Assembly (NCBI GenBank): GCA_030035585.1
Contig: CM057464.1
Coordinates: 78,476,919 to 78,540,918 of the forward strand
Reading direction: 5' to 3'
Source: Dugong dugon
Taxonomy: Eukaryota; Chordata; Mammalia; Sirenia; Dugongidae
DNA length: 64,000 nt
Both the position numbers and the translations under genes were made by a program. Numbering within the stretch: position 1 is the first letter of the stretch; each line of letters begins with the position of its first letter. Positions 33,621 to 44,911 of the stretch are shown here, in pieces. The notes under the pieces were generated by a model, which was not told the origin of the DNA, did no database searches, and saw nothing but the letters and a program-made list of their open reading frames with translations.

Positions 33621-34379
33621 CTTTATTGCCAGATGCTCAATACTTGGAAATCAATGCTTCATACATTTGTTTAGTTTTTTCAGGATAAATGTTCTTCCAT
33701 CTTGGCTGGAAGTTGAAGTAGCATTGATTATAACCTTAGCAGATATTGAAATAGTAGCCAAAATCTACATGAACAAAATGCAAAAAGCCTAGATAGTTTA
33801 ACCAAGGTTCAAGGAACAGATATCCTAACTTACATAAACTATTCTAGAACACATATAAAATATGCTAGGGTGTAAGAAAAAACATAAATCCAGTCAATCA
33901 AGTCTACAAGTCAAGCATAATATTAATTCCAAGAAAGAATAAGGACAGCTCAATAAAATAACTTAATAATGCCTATTAATTTAGGTGCAAATATGTTACA
34001 TGAAATACTTGAAAACCAAAGTATGTTAAGTAAATAATGCATTTTGTCCAAACAAGATTTATCCAGAAAGGTAAGAAAGGTTTCATACAGGAAATCTATA
34101 CATGGCGTCCAAGGAATAAAAGATAGAGAAAGCCTCTTGTAGAAATGCAGTGTAAAATATTATCAGATTTTTTAAAGTACATACCTGATTTCTTAAAGGA
34201 TAGAAAATTTCCAAGCGCCAGAAATAAAAAGACTACTTAAAGCTGAAGTTATAAAAATAAATCAAATTCTCAGTAACCGTAAGGAAATTTTAACTGTGTA
34301 TACACCTGAGGGTCTGAGATTTTCACTTTCACAAAAGTTTGTTTCCTATCTTGGACCATAGTTAGAAACGGTGTACCTC
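33621..34379. other. Unassigned AT-rich sequence
   Basis: Nothing recognisable. Confidence 0.45.
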
Positions 34380-35330
34380 TCAGAGTAGGTGCCTTGTTCT
34401 AATTTGTACAAAGCTGCTATATAGGCTAAAAGTGATTTTGGATGTGGGACTAGATCATGTAGTACTTCATAAGCCATTTTAAAGAGCTTTGGTTTAATTC
34501 TAAGGACAAAGGCAAGACACTAAATATTTTTAAGAAAGGAGAGTGACATAATCAGGTTTGCAATTTTCAAATAACACTTTGAAATATGTATATATGTACA
34601 TATATACATGTTAGCAAGATTCAAAGTATATGTAAGTAAAACAACTGTAGGACTATTACAGTAATCCAGGTGAAAGATGAAAGCAGTGTGGACTAGTCTA
34701 TGTGGAGGAATGTAGAAAAATAAGTAGGACAAGCCAAATTAAGGAGATAAAGCGAATAGGTTTTGTTGAAAGATTGGCAATAGTAAATAAAAACAAAAAG
34801 AGTTATTCAAGATTATTCTAAGAATTACTCTAAGAATTCCAGTATGTGATTAGGTTAATTGAGGTGTGCAAACTAGAAGAAGATCAAGTTTGGAGGACAC
34901 AGCCATAAGTTCAGTTTTGTACATGATGACATTAAGATGGTTTTACACTATCCAAGAGAAAATGTCCAGAGAAAAGTTGGATTTATGACCTAAGCCTGAG
35001 TTAGAAATGTGAATCATCTATGTCTGATGGTAACTGAATCTTCAGGTATAGGTAATTTTACCTAGAAAAGGGTAGAAGCCAGGACTTCAGAACTTCAAAA
35101 TTTAATGGCCAGTTAGAGGAAGATGAACCTGCCAAGAAAACCAAGAATCAACATGATTGAATGCCACTGAGAGGTTCAGGAGCTGATAGACTTTGGGAAT
35201 CTATTGAACTTAATGACTTACTGACTGCAGCAAGATTTCTTTCTTTGGAGTTTTGGGGCCAGAAACTAGGTTAGGTTAGGCAGATTTGAGAGGAAAATGA
35301 GGATTTGAGAGGAAAATGAATACAAGAATC
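34380..35330. repeat. Old interspersed repeat of uncertain family
   Basis: 'tttggtttaattctaaggac', 'gagtgacataatcaggtttg', 'acagtaatccaggtgaaaga' and 'agtttggaggacacagccat' resemble a common mammalian-wide ancient repeat, but I cannot name it. Near its end, 'gatttgagaggaaaatga' is tandemly duplicated (35,283-35,300 and 35,302-35,319). Confidence 0.4.
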
Positions 35331-38078
35331 TGGTAATCGTGACAGCCTTAGGGGAGAGAAACTAGATGACTAGAAAACTAAGAAGATAGGAGGACTTTTT
35401 TTCACTGTACACATGTTGCACCTTTTGAAATTTGTACCCTACATAACTACGGGAAAATGTAGAAAGTGGTAAAATACAGAAATATAAGCATAAATCAATG
35501 TTTACGTGGTTAAATTGCAAATCTCTCAGTCCTTAAAGCTTTCTATTTGGTGACTTTTGAAGTTATATTCCCTGACAAGTAGCTGAAGTATTTATATTAT
35601 TTTTTTTACAAAATAAGTGCACAGCTATGTTTTTTTAATAGTCAACTGAGCTGGGGCTGTGGTAATAATTGAAGAACTCAATGACCAAAGGGGGAGAGAG
35701 GCTACTTACAAGGCCATTCCACGTCTTCTCAGAAATGAGCAAAAAGGGATTCAAATGGAGCTACATTTCTGTCCCAGAAAATTTCTGGATTATGAATTTC
35801 TGAAGTAAAGGAAGAAACAGTTACTTTGGTCACAACAAAAGCCACGTCAAACACACATACAGCTGCACCAACACATACACGCGTAGTACAGCAACCAGAG
35901 AACACTGAGCTTGGAGCTGTATAAATTCTTTATGTGCCTTCTAAGATAAAATAGTACCAAAATATACATGTGGATAATTTATTGAAGTGTCTTAGAAAAT
36001 ATATGAAGTACATTTTTAGTCTTATTTGCTAAATTTAAAGAAGTCAGATTTTAAAGATGTTTACTAAAATGGCTTTGGTCATAATTAATTAATAATTTGG
36101 TAAGTAATACCATATTTTTAAGCAAATAAAGTGTGCTGTCTAAGTTTGTTTGCCAACCACACCCTCCCTCTGTGAGATATTTTCATAAGTGTTACTATGC
36201 CAATTTTTTTTTTACTTGTTGCCGTAAAAAAAATTAGCATAACACTTACAAAGCACTTATATCAGACCATCCAACATGGTATCAAGTAATTAAGAAATAA
36301 GTAAAAAGACATGGGTCAGTTGCCATCTCTGTTTAAATTTTATAACGGGATAGTACTTTTGAAATATTGCCACTCTTTAAATCCCAATCATTCTTATTTC
36401 TCTTCAGCTCTGTTTGTTGAAGTTGAGGCATTCGTTGTTTTGGGAGGGAGATACAGCCAGAGAGAAGTAAGAAAGACGTTTTAGGCAACTTTATTTTCAA
36501 TATATAATTTTTAATACTCAGAAAAGAACAGAAGTAGACTTGAAACTGAGGATTTCTTCTGCAGAAGCCAGAATTTTGAATTTGGAAAGAGTACAGGTTG
36601 TGGTGCTCTAAGCGTGAGTAAGGAGAATGCAGAAAATGACCTATGGGAAGTTTCCTGGCATGCAGAAATGATGGCTCTTTTTCAGGCTGCAGGGGATGAA
36701 CTGGGAAAGGAGAGCTAGAGAGATATGCTTAGACGATACAGGTCTCAGAGAAGGCCAGAACCCACAACATCCTGGACTGAAAATCAGATTTTCACCTTGT
36801 TTTCTATAGTCCCTCAAAGAGGAGCGCAGCCAGTACTGGAGAATTCATTGCTGGCCTGAGTGCCAGAGAGTGGAGGCAGAAGCCACTGGCAACGGGATTC
36901 TGCAGCCCAGGAGCCCCGTATCAGAGTCTGGATAGAAGATATGGCTTTGTTGCATAGGGCAGTGCTGCCATCAGAACTTGAAGGAGGGCTGAGCCGGCAG
37001 GTATCTGTGTTTGAGGGCTTGGGGGATGTGGAGAGGACAAGGGCAGGGGAGGATGGACAGGAATGTTGTTATCATGCGTTGATTGTGCTGAGTAGTCACA
37101 TTACATGTTACACAATGACTGAGTAGCTAGTGGCCTGAGAGCTAAAGTTAATAACCAAATACCAAGTGAATAGACACCTTGACAAAGGCCAGCTAAGACC
37201 TGAGACCCAAACTGCTATCATGAGCCTCCTCCAAAGCCAGCTGCCACCAGGAGAAGAAAAAGGGAAAAGGGACTGAGGAGAAATCTCCCAAGTGTTACCT
37301 AAAAGAGACTGAGTTAATCTGGATCCAACTGTGTTACCCAAACCATTTCTAATTATTGTTTTTCTATGCTATCAGTGGAAATGGGGGATCCAGAGCCAAA
37401 CTGAATTCAGCTGTAAAAAAAAAAGTACATTTCTTCCTCCTGACTTTTTAGACTGCTGTCACTATAAAGCATTGTATCAATTATACCTTATTAGAAATCA
37501 TTTGATTCATGTGGATCTATACCTTGTGACACTGACCTGTGGCAATTTTATTGCAAGTTCAGTATGATCATGTGTAGCCATAGATTTATAATGGGCTCAT
37601 GGAGATTAGGTCATAACTGATTTCTGTCCACAATATCAAAGACCAAAGGAAGGTCAATGAGAACTGTTAACAATCCTATATTATTAATACAGATTTCTCC
37701 ATGAGGTTATACATATATGAGTGATCTGTAGTGAGGTTTTCATGTTTAAAAGAGTCAGTAAAGAGAAACAAAGTTAAGGGCTATCCAATCCATTATCCCG
37801 GTAATATAATAGGAAGAATATGCAATTCATTCATTTCTTAGATTTTAAAGTCTATTCCTAAAATAAGCCAGCTCATCAAAATCACATACTCGGATCCCTT
37901 TGCTTTTGTTCTCCTCCCCCTCCATAAGAGTATTTTTGTGCTTTGGTGTCATGCCATCAACCTATATTAAGAAACTTCCCTAAGAAATATGTCTTTGAGT
38001 TTATGGTAATAACTCAAATGTCAATATAAAAAAAATTGTGTTTCTCTTTAGAGAACTCTCTAAATTTTACATCTTGAT
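35331..38078. other. Mostly unique non-coding sequence
   Basis: No named repeat. Includes a locally GC-richer patch (about 36,590-37,090) with an 88-codon open frame (36,860-37,126) that shows no domain. No exon could be supported. Confidence 0.45.
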
Positions 38079-38114
38079 CTCTCTCTCTTCCTCTCTCTCT
38101 CTCCCTCTCTCTTT

Positions 38115-38166
<52 letters not shown>
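38079..38166. repeat. Compound (CT)n-(CA)n microsatellite
   Basis: An imperfect CT tract from about 38,079 runs into a perfect CA tract at 38,117-38,166 (25 dinucleotides). A 62-codon frame across it is a repeat artefact. Confidence 0.97.
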
Positions 38167-38167
<1 letters not shown>

Positions 38168-41100
38168 CTGCTAAAAAATTTAATGTCATATTAGTGTTCC
38201 CCTCTTGGCAAGCATGCACTTTGTGACCTCACCTAAATAAACTGTTACAGCTTTTTTCCCAAACTTCACCTTTCATTTTTATTTGATTCATATTTATAAG
38301 AGGCTTTAGTTTTTTCTAACAAGGAAGAATTTTTAAGTATATTTTATTTTAATTTTTTTAATCTCACATTATATAAATTATAATTTAGCATTTCCTCCTT
38401 TCTCCTTGTTCAAGAGTACACCCTTGCTGTGGGGTGTCAGAATCAAAATATAAAGTAAAAAATCCTCCAAGAAACTTTAGACCCCATGATATTTAAAATA
38501 AAAACTTGATTCTTTTTCCTTTAATAAATTCTATGGGTGGCTTGTTTATACTTTATATACACATTTGTGGTTCTACCAGTGTAGCAAAATTTTGATTTGT
38601 CGTCTAGAAAATGAAAACATTCTGTGTGTACTAAACTATTATTATGCAATGCTAGTGCTATGTACCAGATTTTACCCCAGCATTTATATGATGTAGGAGG
38701 TACTGTTCAGGGTCATGATGACTTTCTATTGTGTCGGGGCTACGATTTTAGATAGAGCTGGTCCAGAGTAATTTTGCAGCAGCAAAAAGCTGGCTTTTGG
38801 AATTCTTACTCATTATTTGCCTGTTAAAGCACCTCTTAAAAGTTATTGTAATGAATTATTTCATTACGAATTAAGCTTCTTGAAGGAATATCATCTTACT
38901 TTAATATCTTCAGTGCTGCTACAAGATATAGAATACAGAAGGGACTTCATAAACATAGTAGAATGAATTTTTTAAAAAATAGATAAAATATATCATAATT
39001 TTTACTGATATCCAACCAAGACCTTGGAAAATGAGATAATTTATGGTACTTTTTTTTATTAACTGCTTTAAATTTGAGACTCCAACTATTGTGTGGTTAT
39101 TCTGCTATCCAGTAAAGTTTCCCTACAAATATCACCCAAATTTTTAACAAGACAACAGCATTTTGTCCCCTCCAAATTATCAACTGAGAGATTATATACT
39201 TATACAACTTCCAAAACATTTTTAGAACTCCATTGTTTCAAATATCTTGGTAACTAAGATCTGTTAAAATAAAATAATATATCGTGTCTACTAATTATAA
39301 AGCCTAAGGATATGGGATTATAAAAATAAATCAGAAAAAAATTTTTGCTCAAATATTCACAATCCAGTGGGAGAGATACACACAGATATAATGTTAATAC
39401 AATATGATTATCAATAAATATTGAATATTTCATAGCCTTGAATGTTTCCTCTTAATCCATTATCAAGTTTGAGCCATTTTGTTTTTTCCTGCGCACAAAC
39501 TTTGTGTGCCTTTTCAGATTTGTTCCTGTGTCTTCATTTTTCCAAAGACACTTCCCCTTGTCAAGCTCACCTAGCTGGCTAGTGTCCAGATTTAAGCTCC
39601 ACACTTACAGGGTCACCAAGTCCCATCTGCCTAGCCCTATAATCATTGAGTCCCTTGCTCCTCTCCCCTCCGTCTACCATTTCCTTACTTAGATGAAATG
39701 CCACTCTGCTCAGCATAGGCTATAATTTCCTGGGTGGTCGCCAAGTGGAAGGATGACACAACCCTAAAATTCAAGAAATATCATTCCGTGGGGGTGATTC
39801 TTGATGAATGCTAAATGGGAGATAGAAGGGAGACAAGCAGATAAATTTGACCTCTTTTTTACTTTCATGCTCTTCTCTAAAGTCTGATTTTGCCCTGCAG
39901 TGCCTCCAGAGAAAGACCTACATGTCAAGAGGACATGAACATGCTTACTGAACAAGTCTTGTTTCTCTTTGCTAATTGTAAAGCAGTGGCCAATTAAATA
40001 ATACATCGTATCTTTCTTTGCCTCACTTCCTTTTGTCCTCACACTCAATGCCCTGGACTTGCACCCCTCAAAGAAAGTGACAGCATTTTAATCCTTGCCT
40101 CAGGCTTTGATTTGTAAAGGATCAAGTCTAAGACAGTATTTAAAAATTAAGCACAACAGTATTTTGTGTTTTTCTTTGCATTAGGTAGAATTTTCACCTT
40201 CATAGAACAATGAATCTACATAAAATTGAAATGGAATTCTGTTTTACCACATTCTTAGGATATGACCTCTGTTATTTGAATCTGATATTAAGACATTCAT
40301 TAAAATTAACTTTTCCTGCCAGAAATAATGAAGATGTCAATTTATTAGTTTATCAGTGAAATTAGTTTCCTATTAAGACATTCCTTTATAACCAGTCTTT
40401 CTGTTTTTGTGTGCATAAATGTGTATATCCATTAAGTTTAGTAGTCTGAAAAAGTTAAGCATGAATATATATGTTTGGCTGGCAACCATTATGACTGAGC
40501 CTTTCCATATGTTTGGATGGAAACTATTTTGAATGGTACAATGAAAACCGATTTCAGCCTTCAGCTTGAATTTTTAATTGTGAAACATTTAATAAAAATA
40601 AATGAAGAGTACATGTCAAGCCAATAAAAAGAAGTAATTCTTTAAATAGGACATATACAATAGTCAGCCAGTGCAATACCTTAGACTGGAGGTCAACAGT
40701 ATACATGCCACGGGTTCAATATTTGAAAAGGGATAGCTAATTTTATGACCACCCATAAATATTTTCAAGCTAGGACAATGATACGGGTAATAAAACATTA
40801 TATTCATGATGCAAACCATTCACCTACATGAGTCAAAAAGGATTTTCTTTTTGCCTGTATATTCATTATTTGATTTCTGTGATGTGTAGGGGTTACTTTC
40901 TCAAGCATAAAAGCACTTGTAGACAGCACCAGAGCTACATTACAGAACACGGAAAAAGAAATTCTTAACACTTAGAATTACTTTTGAACACAACAGTAAA
41001 TGAATTAAATTAGTTGTGAAGGTCACTCTTAACGTGTGGTGTGGTTGAACTCTACCGTATAACTTTTTTTTTTTTTCCTCTCTCTACTTCATTGACGTCA

Positions 41101-41884
41101 CTGTGTCTCGCAGTTTTTTTGTAAGATGTTTATCTTATACAATTTAAGCTAGAGAAGAGCTATGGGGAGAAACATCAGTTGACGTGATTTTCCAAAGAAA
41201 GGAAGATTTGTTACCCCTGTGTGTTAAAAGATGATACAAGTGTAAGTGAGAAATGACCAGAATACAGCATTCAATAAAATATTTTTAATCAAATTGAATT
41301 TATAGCAAATTAGTAAAAAGAAAAGAAAAAAATAGTGTGCTGAATCTCTCTCTTTTCGCCTCCCAATTTATTCTCCATCTTTATCCATTTATTCTCTGCC
41401 TGCGTGGACAACACTGCCAATGTCTTTCTTGCTCTCTGGCTTCTGATTGTGCTCGGCCAGTAGGGAGCCCTGTAGCAGATCAGAAGAAGGAAAGAGAGTA
41501 AGATCAGTTTATTCCTCTGGCTTCTTCATTTGAAGTTAGATGTTTCCTTGGCAAGGAAAGAAAGTCAGGAAAACTAACTTTATATTCAATTTGGATACCC
41601 GTTAACTGTATTGCCTAAGCCAGTCACTCAGCCTGTCTACGCATCAGCCTTCTCAGCTGTAAGGTAAAAGGTCTATACTAGAGGAGTACTGCATTCACAT
41701 CCAGAACAAAGATTCTAGAAAATATTTGCTTTCTAATCTAAAACATTCGCTTTAATGTATTTTATTCCTATTTTCTTTGATTTATGTCAGCATCTAAATA
41801 TTCTTCCAGTACCTATATAGGCATCATATCCCCATGTATTTCTAACCATCAAAAGCAATTAAAGGAAATTTTTATTAAGCAGTA
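38167..41884. other. Mostly unique AT-rich sequence
   Basis: A short L2/MIR-like ending may lie near 38,868-38,970. A full palindromic TGACGTCA is at 41,093-41,100. The patch at about 41,340-41,500 has the look of an old repeat, family unknown. No gene. Confidence 0.45.
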
Positions 41885-42290
41885 ATGTGATGATTAATAT
41901 TTGTGAACCTGACTAGGTTATGGTACCCAATTAATTGGTCAGACACTAATCTAGATGTTGTTATGAAGTATTTACATGTGATTAAATCCATTGACCTTAA
42001 GTAGATTACTCTCCATAATGTGGATGGGCCTCATCCAATCAGTTGAAGGTTTTAGAGCAAAAAAAAACGGAGTTTCCCTAGGGAGTAATCTGCCTCCTAA
42101 CTAAAAATGGACATCTTATCAAAATTCCTTTCACTACCCCACTGTCTGACCTACCAGTTTTGAGACACAGACTGCTGGAATTTCCGGCTTATTGCCTGAC
42201 AGACAGATTTTGGATTTGCCAGCCCACAATTGCATAAGCCAATTCCTCAAAAACAAATCAATTTTTTTCTCTCTCCATACTCACACACAT
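41885..42290 (+). mobile_element. MLT2-like ERVL LTR, sense, 3' end lost
   Basis: Series typical of this LTR: 'aacctgactaggttatggta', 'ggtcagacactaatctagat', 'cataatgtggatgggcctca', 'tccaatcagttgaaggtttt', 'ttgccagcccacaattgcat'. The usual end sequence is missing; a CA microsatellite and an AfroSINE follow. Confidence 0.65.
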
Positions 42291-42292
42291 AC

Positions 42293-42320
<28 letters not shown>
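42293..42320. repeat. (CA)14 microsatellite
   Basis: Perfect CA tract of 28 bp at the end of the LTR. Confidence 0.95.
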
Positions 42321-42324
<4 letters not shown>

Positions 42325-42325
<1 letters not shown>

Positions 42326-43332
42326 CTGTTGTTGTGTGTCATTGAGTCTATTTCAACTCATAGGACCCTATAGGACAGAATAGAACTGCCCCATAGGGTT
42401 TCCTAGGCTGTAATCTTTTTTTTTTTTTTTTTATACTTCAGGTGAAGGCTTACAGAACAAATAGTTTCTAATGAAACAGAAGTACTCATGTTATTTTATG
42501 ACATTGGTTAACAGCCCCACAACATATCAACCCTCTAACTTGTCAACCTCTATTTTTTTTGGTGAAAATACACATAGCAAAAGGTACACCATTTCAAAAA
42601 TTTCTACATGCACAGTTCAGTGACTTTGGCTATGCTCTTCCAGTTGTGCTGTTATTCTCACTTAAGATGAAGGCTTAAAGAACAAAATAGTTTCTCATTT
42701 AACAGTTACTACAAATGTTGCCCTATGACAATGGTTAACAATCTCACAACACATCAACAATATCCTTACTCAGCCTTGGGTTCCCTATCACCAGCTTCCT
42801 TGTCCCCTTCTGCTTTCTAGCCCTTGTCACTGGACTCCTGTACCTCATTAGTCTCATTTGGTTTTACGGGGCTGTCCACTCCCAGGCTGAACAGTGAACC
42901 TCAGAGGTAACTTCACCACTGAGCTAAAAGGGTGTCTGGGGGCCATACTCTCTGGGTTTCTCCAGTCTCCTTTAGGCCAGTAAATATGGTCTTTTTTTTT
43001 GTGAGTTAGAATTATGCTCTACATCCTTCCCCAGCTCTGTCCAGAAGCCTCTGTTGTGATCCTGGTCAGAGCAGTCGGTGGTAGCCGGGCACCATCTAGC
43101 TGTACTGGACTCAGTCCGGTGGAGGCCTTGGTAGCTGTGGATAATTAGTCCTTTGGACTAATCTTTTCCTTGTATCCTGTTCTCTTCATTCTCCCTTGCT
43201 CCCGAAGGGAAGGCTGTAATCTTTACAGGAGCAAATTGCCAGGTCTTTTCTCATGCAGAGCCCCTGGTAGGTTAGAACCACGGACCTTTCAGTTAGCTGC
43301 TAAGCCCTTAACCATTGCACCCTTGGGCTCTC
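42325..43332 (-). mobile_element. AfroSINE, antisense, split by an L1 insertion
   Basis: Tail half at 42,325-42,418 ('gtgtcattgagtctatttca', 'agaactgccccatagggttt') and head half at 43,211-43,332 ('agaaccacggacctttcagt', 'tgctaagcccttaaccattg'). The halves share a 14-bp repeat produced when the L1 inserted. Confidence 0.92.
42419..43210 (-). mobile_element. L1 3' end, antisense, nested in SINE, with internal duplication
   Basis: A poly-T left edge (complement of the A tail) is followed by the L1 3' UTR in reverse. Flanked by an exact 14-bp TSD, AGGCTGTAATCTTT, at 42,405-42,418 and 43,211-43,224. The terminal 3' UTR segment occurs twice inside: 'gtgaaggcttacagaacaaa' near 42,442 and 'gatgaaggcttaaagaacaa' near 42,667, each followed by 'atagtttct' and a form of 'gttaacagccccacaac'. 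Confidence 0.88.
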
Positions 43333-44121
43333 TATAGATACTGCATTTTAATGCAAATAATGTGCATTATACTTTTTTCCAACCATGACCTACACATAAG
43401 TTATTTGTGTAAAAATATGGTGCGTGTGTGTGTATGTATATATATGTGTGTGTCTATACATATCAGATAATGAGGAGCAATGGAAGATACTAGTGCAGTC
43501 CCCTTTCCTTGTAACCATTGAATGGTTTTTCACTTGCTGTCCTTTTTCAACTTTTCCTTCTAAAACTACTAATAACAAGCACCATTTTTAGAAAATGTCA
43601 AGGGTGTTCTAATGACAAGCTATATCTATTTTGGTCAAAATTTGGAGATATATGATAATTGCTATATAATGGGATAGTGTTTAAATATTTTAACTTGCAA
43701 GTCTGCCTTTCCAGTCTCATTTGTATTACTGTTGTTGTTGTTGTTGGTCCAAAGGCCTGTCCTCATTTTTTGCCCTTGGAAATAGAGGCATTGCAGCCTA
43801 GATATTGAAAGGCTGAATAAATGTCTTGAGTCAAAACACATACAAGTCTGAACCAAACTTTTTTATTTGCAAGGAGTTCAAAGTTAGAGAAGGAGGGAAA
43901 AAGCAAAAAAAAAAAAAAATGTTTTAGTTTTTGAGTTCCTAAAGGACTTAGCTTTAAAAACTGAAGCCAAATGTTGTGGACAAGGGAAAAAGAGTTTAAT
44001 AAGAAAGCTTAGAAGAATGCAACACATAGCATAAAGTCAAGTTATTTGTGTATGTAAAGATGATAAAAGCCCTGTGCAGGGAAGGAGATCAAAGGGAATC
44101 TGACTAGGGTTTCCATGTTGC
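43333..44121. other. Unassigned sequence with small TG/TA tract
   Basis: TG/TA-rich tract at about 43,421-43,452 and a GTT tract near 43,730. No gene recognised. Confidence 0.45.
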
Positions 44122-44325
44122 CCAAGTCAGCTGGTGCAAATGGTTAATGTACTCAGCTGCTAACCAAAAGGTTGGAGCTTAGAGTCCACCGAGAGGAGCT
44201 TCAGAAGAAAGGCCAGGTGATCCACTTTCAAAAAAATCAGCCATTGAAAACACTATGGGGTACAATTCTTTGACATACATGAGATCACCATGAGTCAGAA
44301 TCAACTCTATGGCAACTGGTGTAAG
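44122..44325 (+). mobile_element. AfroSINE, sense, divergent subfamily
   Basis: 'ctggtgcaaatggttaatgt', 'agctgctaaccaaaaggttg', 'gaagaaaggccaggtgatcc', 'gatcaccatgagtcagaatc', 'aactctatggcaactgg'. The middle 'cttcagaagaaaggcc' block groups it with the copy at 52.5 kb. Confidence 0.85.
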
Positions 44326-44569
44326 TCTTTGATAAACTATTCACTGTCTCCACCTGCAGGCCACAGAGGAGAGATTTCCTGTGGGTGTGGTTATAACCAT
44401 TCCTTTGACTTAATCTATGTAATTGTACTGCCCTCTCAGAGGCATTAGTGGTTCATTAATTCTCACCCTCCATGCTAGACACCTGGCCAATGCAGCTTAA
44501 ATGCAGCCACAACCTGTCTGCCAGTTGAGGCTTGTGTGTTTCTATGACACTGAAAAAGTTTCAGTGGGT

Positions 44570-44690
44570 CTTCCAGACTAAGATGGACTAGAAAGAAAGG
44601 CCTGCCTATCTACTTCCAAAAATTAGTCAGTGAAAATCCTGTGGAGCACAATAGTCTGATCGGCAACTGATCATGAGTATGGCCCAGAAC
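44570..44690 (+). repeat. RTE-related SINE fragment, sense
   Basis: 'ttccagactaagatggacta', 'cctgcctatctacttccaaa', 'tcagtgaaaatcctgtggag'. This is the body portion of the RTE-derived non-autonomous repeat; the head is missing. Confidence 0.55.
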
Positions 44691-44911
44691 CATAAGCATG
44701 CTCTCACTGAGGAAATTCCCTGAGGAGATGAAGGCCACTGTCTCCACCAACAAAGAACATCTTGAGGCCACAAGAAGGTTTTTATGAAAGAGAACGTCCT
44801 TTTAATAACTCCAAAAACTATCCCCAGGGGCCACAGTTTTAGACCTGGATGTGTATATCTGTGATTCTCTGTAACATTATCAACTCTTTGCCTGTGGTAG
44901 GTACTCTGCAT

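Noticed and set aside
38079-38166. Possible CRISPR-like or satellite array
   Set aside because: Plain CT/CA dinucleotide microsatellite without spaced repeats. No CRISPR array is seen anywhere in the window.
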